A stretch of DNA of 20,118 bases, taken from NCBI GenBank assembly GCA_964610045.1, contig CAZSUN010000076.1:1-20118 (forward strand), written 5' to 3'. Of the stretch, positions 14,432 through 20,118 are shown one piece after another (the stretch's first letter is position 1; every line of letters starts with the position of its first letter). The notes beneath the pieces are model-generated. The model saw only the letters and a program-made list of their open reading frames with translations, was not told the DNA's origin and made no database searches. The translations under genes were made by a program, and so were the position numbers. The DNA is from JACCYX01 sp964610045. GTDB taxonomy: Bacteria; Chloroflexota; Chloroflexia; Thermomicrobiales; UBA6265.

Positions 14432-14770
14432 TCATCCCTCCTCAAGAGGTTCAGGCATGAGGAGAAGGCGAAACCCGACCAGGACGGCGATCACGAACAC
14501 GCCCAACGATCCCGCGAACAGGGACTTCATGAACCAATCGGGGAACTGGTCCGGCAGGTGGCGCAGCTGCGCCGCCCAGACACCGGCGATGGTTTTGGAC
14601 TCCACATAGAGCGACCCCAGCCGCCAGATGCGGGCAGGGACCGAGCCGGCGACAAGAAACGCGAGGAAGAGGATGGACACAACCAACCAGGCGATACCCG
14701 AGGCTTGCCGCCACCAGTGAGACTGGCCGGTGGCGGGTTCAGTGCTGGTTGGTTGGTCGATCTCGCCCAT
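14432..14770 (-). CDS. Small two-pass membrane protein
   Basis: This 112-residue protein has helices at about 24-43 (IAWLVVSILFLAFLVAG) and 84-105 (GSLGVFVIAVLVGFRLLL), joined by an amphipathic, presumably extracytoplasmic loop of 40 residues that includes ARIWRLGSLYVESKTIAG. I do not recognise a family. ATG 14770 is chosen because AGGGGGT lies 4-10 nt upstream; the frame continues to 14920 but overlaps the end of the flavoprotein gene and is Ser/Thr shadow sequence there. The gene is packed between the flavoprotein (40 nt before) and the large membrane protein (39 nt after), so co-transcription is likely, and it may be a partner of the large protein. Coding is well supported by packing and hydrophobic pattern; function is unknown. 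Confidence 0.72.
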   Translation of the reverse strand: MGEIDQPTSTEPATGQSHWWRQASGIAWLVVSILFLAFLVAGSVPARIWRLGSLYVESKTIAGVWAAQLRHLPDQFPDWFMKSLFAGSLGVFVIAVLVGFRLLLMPEPLEEG

Positions 14771-14810
14771 GGACACCCCCTGGCGATCGGGTGACGGGTC
14801 CGCCGCGGGA

Positions 14811-16307
14811 TCAGACAACGGCCGCAGCGGCGGTCTTCTCGCGCTTGATCTCGTGGTAGTCATCGTCAGCGTTGACCCGCTCGAGGTCGTGCTGCTCGCC
14901 GAGGAGGTTTTTTGCTGCAAGCAGGCCCGTTTCGATCGAGTGGTCGGTGTTGTTGTACCGGAACGACCCGCCCCGGCCGATGTACTGCAGGTTCTCCAGT
15001 TGCTGGATGTAGTCCTTCATCTTCAGCAGGGGTTCCTGGTAGTCGAGATCGTAGACCGGGTACGCCTTGGTCGCCCGGAGGGTGAATCCGCCGAGCACTT
15101 CATCCGGGCGGATGAAGCCGAGATCCTCGACCAGGTGCTTAACCGACTGATTGACCAACTGTTGGTCGCTCATGTTCCAGATGTGGTCGCCACGGGTGCA
15201 GAAATACTCGATGACGAGCGACGTGTACTCGTCGCCCGGCACCATATCCGGGCTCCAGTTCTTCGGCTCGTGGAAGCGGCCGAAGAGGATGTTCCGGTCG
15301 TGCACGTAGAGCCAGGTGTCGTGGGTCACCTGCCGCTTCCGGATCATGAGGTTGACCGTAATGATGTCCCGGAACGTCAGGGAGTCAGCGGCAGCCAGCA
15401 CATCCGCCGGGGCCACCGGATCCATGATCTTGACGAGGACCGTGAACGGGATCGAGGAGATGAAGTTCTCGCCCTCGATGAACTCGGACCCGTTGGCCGT
15501 CTTGACCCGAATCCCCTTCACCCGGTTCCCGTCGAGAACGATCTTCTCGACCGCAGTCTGGAGGCGGATGTCGTTGCCCGCATCCGTGATGGCGCCGGCC
15601 ATGCGCTCGGAGAACCGGCCAAACCCGCCGCGTGGGTACATGAACTGGTCGATCAGGCTGACCACTTCACCCTTGGACGGGACGACGGCATCCTTGATGG
15701 CCGTGACCAGCGACATGCCCTTGGTGCGCTGGCTGACCCAGTCACCGGAAAGCTGGTCGCAGGTCTTGCCCCAGACCTTTTCAGAGTAGGCCTGGAAGAA
15801 GAGCTTGTAGAGTGTTTCGCCATACTGGTCGATGTAGGCGTCTTCCATCGACCTGATTTCGTGCGGGCGCACCTTCTGCTCGACGCGAGCGCGGCCGTAG
15901 TCGGCAACGGCACGGGTCGCGGTGACCGGGCCAACCGCCTTCAGGGCACTTCCGATCTTGAGCGGGTAGTCGATGAACTTGCCGTCGAAGTAGATCCGGC
16001 TGATCCGGTCCACCCAAAGCAGTTCGTCCGCGACGACTTCACGGAAAAGCTCGTTGAGTTCTTCGTTTTTGGTGAACCAGCGGTGCCCACCGATGTCGAA
16101 CTTGAATTCTCCATGCTCGGTTTCGCGCCGGATCGTGCGGGCCAGCCCACCGACAAACGGCGCTGACTCGACCACCGTCGCGTTGACCCCAGCCTTGCTC
16201 AGGACATAGGCGCTGCATAGCCCGGCCGGCCCCGCTCCCATGATGATATTGCGGGCATCACTGGACGAACCGGAACCGCCCCCGTTCGAGGTGTGGCCGT
16301 TCTGCAT
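14811..16307 (-). CDS. FAD-dependent oxidoreductase/mutase, UDP-galactopyranose-mutase-like
   Basis: In 498 residues, a flexible Gly/Ser-rich leader (1-17) precedes the dinucleotide fold GAGPAG (24-29), with the acidic E47 at the end of the second strand and the GGLART motif (53-58) binding FAD. FDIGGHRWF (70-78) and the C-terminal IGRGGSFRYNNTDHSIETGL block complete the flavin site. This layout is that of the amine oxidase/UGM-type flavoproteins; in surface-polysaccharide gene groups such proteins are commonly UDP-galactopyranose-mutase-like or desaturase-like. UGM isomerises UDP-Galp to UDP-Galf in the cytoplasm, but the substrate here is not proven. AAGGA precedes the ATG at 10-15 nt. It is followed at 40 nt by the small membrane protein and preceded by a GtrA-like gene 242 nt upstream, pointing to cell-envelope glycan synthesis. 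Confidence 0.82.
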   Translation of the reverse strand: MQNGHTSNGGGSGSSSDARNIIMGAGPAGLCSAYVLSKAGVNATVVESAPFVGGLARTIRRETEHGEFKFDIGGHRWFTKNEELNELFREVVADELLWVDRISRIYFDGKFIDYPLKIGSALKAVGPVTATRAVADYGRARVEQKVRPHEIRSMEDAYIDQYGETLYKLFFQAYSEKVWGKTCDQLSGDWVSQRTKGMSLVTAIKDAVVPSKGEVVSLIDQFMYPRGGFGRFSERMAGAITDAGNDIRLQTAVEKIVLDGNRVKGIRVKTANGSEFIEGENFISSIPFTVLVKIMDPVAPADVLAAADSLTFRDIITVNLMIRKRQVTHDTWLYVHDRNILFGRFHEPKNWSPDMVPGDEYTSLVIEYFCTRGDHIWNMSDQQLVNQSVKHLVEDLGFIRPDEVLGGFTLRATKAYPVYDLDYQEPLLKMKDYIQQLENLQYIGRGGSFRYNNTDHSIETGLLAAKNLLGEQHDLERVNADDDYHEIKREKTAAAAVV

Positions 16308-16549
16308 CCCAGGAGTTTCCTTCCATTAGAGATCGCGTTTGATGCGCGCCACGAGTGCCTTGCCCGGAAGATCGAACGCATCAAGGTGGGGTTTGCACAC
16401 ACGGACACTGGCGCCATTTGGGCACCGACGCAGACGGTTATACCACACAGCCGCCACGAATCCACGGCCCTGGTGCTAACCGCGCATGGCGAGGCCGTCC
16501 CTGGGTTTCCGGGGTTTTCGACCCGGGCCAGGTACGGACTTCACGACGC

Positions 16550-16975
16550 TCAGGCGCGCCAGGTAATGGCATTGTTGAGGGCGAAATTCCAGACTGCGGC
16601 AAGTCCGGCGCCAAAGAGATTGGCGATCAGATAGTGCATGCCGTAGGTGTCGTGGAGATAGGTGAGAACCGCCCAGTTGATGAACAGCCCGCCCAGATTG
16701 ATCGGGACATACGACATCGCGCGGTGGATGACCCGCCCGCTCCCACGGTCATGCCAGGTCCACGCCTCGTTCAGGTAAAAGGTCACCACCATCGAGGCCA
16801 GAATGGCCACCGGAGAGGCTACTTTCACTTCAATACCAGCCATGCCGTGCAACAGCACCAGGCCAGCCTGGTTGACGACGAGACCGATGACTCCGACGAC
16901 GACGAATTTCTGGAAGCGCTGCGCGAGTGTCCACAGCCGGACAGCGGAATCGGACCATGACTCAACCGAGATCAT
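16550..16975 (-). CDS. GtrA family membrane protein
   Basis: GtrA-like proteins have four transmembrane helices and are thought to move or help transfer undecaprenyl-linked sugars. The 141 residues give helices at about 23-44, 53-70, 87-107 and 114-138. The family signs are FVVVGVIGLVVNQAGL (24-39), the NEAWTW segment (69-74) after helix two and the terminal WNFALNNAITWR, both typical Asn/Trp-containing loops. ATG 16975 is chosen; AAGGAG lies about 12 nt upstream, rather far. The frame extends to 17116, but that extra part looks non-coding. It is on the same strand as the flavoprotein and large membrane protein, which fits a surface-glycan group, but a 242-nt spacer with no feature I can support separates it from the next gene, so a separate promoter is possible. 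Confidence 0.85.
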   Translation of the reverse strand: MISVESWSDSAVRLWTLAQRFQKFVVVGVIGLVVNQAGLVLLHGMAGIEVKVASPVAILASMVVTFYLNEAWTWHDRGSGRVIHRAMSYVPINLGGLFINWAVLTYLHDTYGMHYLIANLFGAGLAAVWNFALNNAITWRA

Positions 16976-17114
16976 GCGGGGCTGGTTCTCCTTGCCACGG
17001 ACCCGCGACGGTCTCCATTGGCCGTATCTCACCGGCAGGTGAGGAGCCGGACCGTGCATCGCGAACAATACCACGCCATCGTTCGGCAATCGGTGAGAGC
17101 CGGCCAGCCTGCAC

Positions 17115-17157
17115 ACCAGAGGCCATCCGGATCGTGTCGATCCGGATGGCCTCTGGT
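17115..17157 (-). terminator. Perfect 20-bp hairpin after the first S41 gene
   Basis: Bases 17115-17134 pair perfectly with 17138-17157 around a TGT loop. The hairpin starts 12 nt after the stop of the S41 gene on the minus strand. No T-run follows, so it may be a non-canonical terminator, as at 7839-7884. Confidence 0.6.
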
Positions 17158-17169
17158 CGACGCGTCCCC

Positions 17170-18516
17170 TTAGTCGCCGTCGATGAGTTTCATGACTTCT
17201 TCATAGCCGACGAGCAATTGCGCATCTTCGGACTCGAAGAATTCGTCCTCCGGAATCTCGTGATCCGGATACATCGTGGGGAAGAGCAGCTGCGCACCCG
17301 GTTCGTTCACGACCTCGATCAGCGGATCGAGCCCGACCCGCCAGATGTTGATGCCATCCGGCGTAGTCCAGAACTCGAACGACACCTGCGCCATGGACCC
17401 GTCGTCCAGATCGAACTGGTACACGGTCGTGCCCAGGCCGTACGTGGTCTCACCGATCGTCAACGCACGGTCGTTCCCTGCCAGCGAACCGGCAGTGGAC
17501 TCACCAGCGGAGGCGGTGTTGCCGTCGATCAGCACGACCATCGGCTCATCGCGCCAGGCGCCTTCGGTCAGGTCATAGGTCTCGCCGGTCGAGAGTTCGA
17601 TCTCTTCCGGAATCAATTGCGGCGTTTCGTTGCCGTCGGCATCCACGGAGATGTAGGCCACGTCTCCGACCTCGAGGAACTGCGATTCGACGAGGAGTTC
17701 CTGCTCGACCAACCCGCCGGAGTTGCCCCGGAGATCCAGGATCAGCGCTTCGGCGCCCTGCTCCTTGCCCGCTTCGAGGGCTTCGATCATTTCCTGGCCG
17801 GTGGTGTCGTTGAAGGCGCTAAGCCGGAGCCACATCACGTTCTCCGGCAACATGACCCAGGTGACCGTGATGTTCGGGATCGGCGCCCGGGTGATGGTGA
17901 CGGTGTACGGCTCGGTCTCCCCGACGTGGCGGAGGACAATCTGTACATCGGTGCCCTCATCGCCGGAGATGAGGTTGAGGAAGTCATCGATATTGGGCAG
18001 CAGGTCCCACGGGACACCGTCCACCGAGAGGATTTCATCGCCTGGCAGGATACCCGCCTCCAGGGCGGGTGAATCCGGGAATGGCTCGATCACCTGGGGC
18101 GGGGCGACTTCGGTATCGATCGAGACACCGATGCCGACGAACTCGCTGGCACGGCTTTCGTTGATCGATTCCGCTTCGGCGGGATCGAAGAACACGGTGT
18201 GACCGGGATCGTTGACCGCCTCCATCATGCCACGTGCCGCGCCATAGATGAGATCGTCATCGGTGACGTTCGCCGAGTCGACGTAGTACTCCCGGATCAG
18301 GTCGTAGACGTCGATCAGGGTATCGTAATGCTCGAGATCTTCGAGATCCTCGTGCCGCTGCGAGCCCATTGCCTGATAGCCGGCGACGAAGCCGCCGAAT
18401 CCCATGCCAATGGCAACCAGCAGCACCGCAAACACGCGCATCAGTGGGCCGCGTCTCATCCTCGCCAGTCCGGCGCGCGGGCGCTCGTGGAACAGGCGTG
18501 TCACGCTCTCCCTCAT
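17170..18516 (-). CDS. S41 (CtpA-like) PDZ protease homologue lacking the catalytic lysine
   Basis: S41 carboxy-terminal proteases cleave substrates outside the membrane with a Ser-Lys pair. In these 448 residues a basic leader precedes one transmembrane helix (about 27-47). An acidic helix (HEDLEDLEHYDTL) and an N-terminal domain follow, then a PDZ domain (about 126-210) and the peptidase core with LILDLRGNSGG (258-268) and the serine motif DGNTASAGES (331-340, nucleophile S336). The lysine expected 25 residues later is leucine (L361 in GETTYGLGTTV), whereas CtpA/Prc proteins have FGKGTVQ. ATG 18516 is chosen because GGGAGG lies 8 nt upstream; the frame continues to 18657 without family features. 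It follows a close paralogue by 155 nt. It may be inactive, use another base, or act as a binding protein. Confidence 0.9.
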   Translation of the reverse strand: MRESVTRLFHERPRAGLARMRRGPLMRVFAVLLVAIGMGFGGFVAGYQAMGSQRHEDLEDLEHYDTLIDVYDLIREYYVDSANVTDDDLIYGAARGMMEAVNDPGHTVFFDPAEAESINESRASEFVGIGVSIDTEVAPPQVIEPFPDSPALEAGILPGDEILSVDGVPWDLLPNIDDFLNLISGDEGTDVQIVLRHVGETEPYTVTITRAPIPNITVTWVMLPENVMWLRLSAFNDTTGQEMIEALEAGKEQGAEALILDLRGNSGGLVEQELLVESQFLEVGDVAYISVDADGNETPQLIPEEIELSTGETYDLTEGAWRDEPMVVLIDGNTASAGESTAGSLAGNDRALTIGETTYGLGTTVYQFDLDDGSMAQVSFEFWTTPDGINIWRVGLDPLIEVVNEPGAQLLFPTMYPDHEIPEDEFFESEDAQLLVGYEEVMKLIDGD

Positions 18517-18671
18517 TCGCCAATCCTCCCAGATCGTGTTGAGCGACGAACCATGCGCATCGGGTCTCTTCAGGAGGGACGCCGCCGAGGTCCTGTTGGT
18601 TCCCTCGCGGCGAGGCCGGCACAACGGTTTGCGGCGAAGGTGAATGCCGGCCGCCAACCGTCATGTCCGGT

Positions 18672-19988
18672 TCAGTCCCCGGCGATTTGGGCCGTGATGT
18701 CGTCGATCGCGGCCAGGAGTTGGGTATCCTCCGATGACGCGATTTGGTCTTCGGTCACCACATTGTCGCTGAACATGTAGGGCAACGAGATCTGGGCGCC
18801 GGGTTCGTTCTGCACCTCGATATCCGGCGTCACACCACGGTGCCAGATGACATTGCCATCGGGCGACAACCAGAGTTCGATCCCGATATTGACGATGGAG
18901 CCGTCACTCACGTCCTGGCCCTGGATCACGGTGCCGGTGCCGAAGGTGGTCTGCCCGATCAGGGTACCGCGTTCATTGTCCTGGATGCCGGTGGAGACGA
19001 CTTCGGAGGCGGAGGCGGAGTTGCCATCGATCAACACCACGAGCGGACCATCGATCCAGAGGCCGTTGTCACCGCGCACCGTCACCTCGTCGACATCGCC
19101 CGTCGCGTCCTGGATCTGGTAGAGCACGGTGCCGTCGGACGCGAACTGCGAGCCGACGGCAATCGCTTCGTTCTCCAACCCGCCCGGATTGGCGCGAAGA
19201 TCGAGGATGAGGCCCTGCGCCCCCTGGTCGATACCGGCTTCGATCGCCGCCTTGAGACCCTCGCTGGCACCCGATTGGAACGACTGCAGGCGCACCCAGA
19301 GGATGCCGTTGGGCAGCATCGCCCAGGAGACCGGGTCGAGATCGATACGGGCACGGGTGATCGTGACGGTGTACGAGTCGACCTCGCCCTGGTGGCGTAG
19401 TTCGATCACGACGTCGGTACCTTCATCGCCGCCGATCAGGTTGGTGAACTCCTCCATGTCGGTGAATTCCGAAGCCGGAGCGCCGTCGATGGCGAGAATG
19501 ACATCGCCCTGCTGGATTCCCGCCTCGAACGCCGGCGAGTTTTGGTACGGCATGATGACCTGGGGTGGATTAACGGTGGTATCCACCGTGATGCCGATGC
19601 CGACATAGGAGCCGCTACGGGTTTCGCGGTATTGGTCGGCTTCGGCGGGATCCATGAAGACCGAGTGTCCCTCGTCGCCAAGGGCGTCGACCATCCCGCG
19701 GGCAGCGCCCCAGATCAGTTCCTCATCCGAAATGTCGTCCGACAGCACGTAGTACTGGCGGATGATCTCGTAGGTTTCCTGCAGGACCGTGAACTCGTCG
19801 AGATCCTCGAGGTCGGTGATGCTCTGGGCGCTCCAGGCGGTGGTGGCGACAAGGATGGCCCGGTCGAACCCGATGCCCGCAACGAACGCGAACACCACGA
19901 GGAGTGTCGCGGTGGTGCGCTGCCAGCCCGCGCCCGAACCGAACCGATGTCGCCGCTGGTTTGTCGATTCCGGCGATTCCTGCGTCAT
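18672..19988 (-). CDS. S41 (CtpA-like) PDZ protease homologue, second copy, lacking the catalytic lysine
   Basis: This is a paralogue of the gene downstream of it, with the same architecture in 438 residues: transmembrane helix (about 26-47), acidic helix ITDLEDLDEFTVL, N-terminal domain, PDZ (about 126-210) and peptidase core with LILDLRANPGG (260-270) and DGNSASASEV (321-330, nucleophile S326). The lysine position 25 residues later is threonine (T351 in GQTTFGTGTVIQ), and a glutamine follows at 356. The C-terminal parts of the two copies share stretches such as EVxNEPGAQ. ATG 19988 is chosen because GGAGGGG lies 6-12 nt upstream; the ATG of the MEGFR peptide 15 nt earlier is an alternative. 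With the next gene it looks like a tandem duplication, separated by 155 nt that could hold a second promoter, although none is clear. Confidence 0.9.
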   Translation of the reverse strand: MTQESPESTNQRRHRFGSGAGWQRTTATLLVVFAFVAGIGFDRAILVATTAWSAQSITDLEDLDEFTVLQETYEIIRQYYVLSDDISDEELIWGAARGMVDALGDEGHSVFMDPAEADQYRETRSGSYVGIGITVDTTVNPPQVIMPYQNSPAFEAGIQQGDVILAIDGAPASEFTDMEEFTNLIGGDEGTDVVIELRHQGEVDSYTVTITRARIDLDPVSWAMLPNGILWVRLQSFQSGASEGLKAAIEAGIDQGAQGLILDLRANPGGLENEAIAVGSQFASDGTVLYQIQDATGDVDEVTVRGDNGLWIDGPLVVLIDGNSASASEVVSTGIQDNERGTLIGQTTFGTGTVIQGQDVSDGSIVNIGIELWLSPDGNVIWHRGVTPDIEVQNEPGAQISLPYMFSDNVVTEDQIASSEDTQLLAAIDDITAQIAGD

Positions 19989-20042
19989 GCGAAACCCCTC
20001 CATGTCGTCGGGTGAGTCGATTGGTGCGTGTGACATGCGCCC

Positions 20043-20048
20043 ATTCTA
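20043..20048 (-). promoter_or_regulatory. Candidate -10 box for the upstream S41 gene
   Basis: On the minus strand it reads TAGAAT, about 55 nt upstream of the ATG at 19988. A -35 hexamer cannot be identified by eye in the remaining bases to the window edge. Confidence 0.28.
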
Positions 20049-20118
20049 CTCTTCGGTGCGTGGACTCACAGGGGGAGGGATGCCGGATCTGAACCCCCGC
20101 CGTAGGGGCCGATCGGCC

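Noticed and set aside
13310..16166. Long rightward frames (494 and 478 residues) opposite the membrane protein and flavoprotein genes.
   Set aside because: They contain Asp/His/Arg-rich shadow sequence with no domain, while the minus strand encodes transmembrane helices and FAD motifs.
20060..20118. Possible 3' half of a tRNA on the minus strand (GGTTCAGATCC resembles a T-arm).
   Set aside because: The T stem has mismatches, position 58 would be G rather than A, there is no suitable acceptor strand or CCA, and no T33-anticodon loop fits upstream.

Overview
The window is GC-rich bacterial DNA that looks like a metagenome-assembled or draft contig, since it contains a 100-N gap. The gene content suggests a Chloroflexota member of the Thermomicrobia/Sphaerobacter type. 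It has an rpsF-ssb-rpsR cluster with a long Gly/Arg-rich extension on S18, a membrane-anchored PpiC-type foldase with long Pro/Thr/Ala-rich linkers, CO-dehydrogenase-type flavin and iron-sulfur subunits, a bacterial translin homologue and tandem S41 proteins. This placement is inferred from gene style; no rRNA or tRNA is present to anchor it.

Left part (1-4240). The 3' part of a translin-family gene reads rightward and meets a leftward three-gene unit: a secreted protein of unknown function, trehalose-6-phosphate phosphatase (otsB, GTG start, 4-nt overlap with its upstream neighbour) and a secreted DUF192 protein. Divergent from this unit is a short class I cysteine-activating ligase that mixes features of CysRS and MshC.

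Middle part (4241-9008). rpsF, ssb and rpsR form the conserved S6-SSB-S18 operon. S6 carries a long acidic Ala/Ile/Val/Glu tail made of 39-bp tandem repeats, and the assembly gap lies inside it. The 55 bases on the two sides of the gap are identical, and merging them restores one open frame, so the gap is probably an assembly artefact of unresolved repeat number. A membrane-anchored parvulin-type peptidyl-prolyl isomerase and a three-pass membrane protein with an acidic disordered N-terminus follow. Each is separated from the next gene by a strong hairpin.

Right part (9009-20118), almost all leftward. coxS and coxM lie together with no large catalytic subunit in the window. Upstream of them is an unrecognised 411-aa protein with a PD...DxK-like motif. 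A small winged-helix-like gene reads rightward and converges on a cell-surface gene group: a GtrA-like protein, a UDP-galactopyranose-mutase-like flavoprotein, a small two-pass membrane protein and a large multi-pass membrane protein. The last two genes are tandem S41 (CtpA-like) paralogues. Both keep the nucleophile serine motif but lack the canonical catalytic lysine.

The most interesting signals are the CysRS/MshC-like ligase, the repeat-tailed S6 with its spurious gap, the lysine-less S41 pair, the nuclease-like motif in the 411-aa protein, and several perfect hairpins, one of which contains the stop codons of two converging genes. I did not find a clearly new multi-gene system such as a CRISPR, prophage, toxin-antitoxin or defence island.
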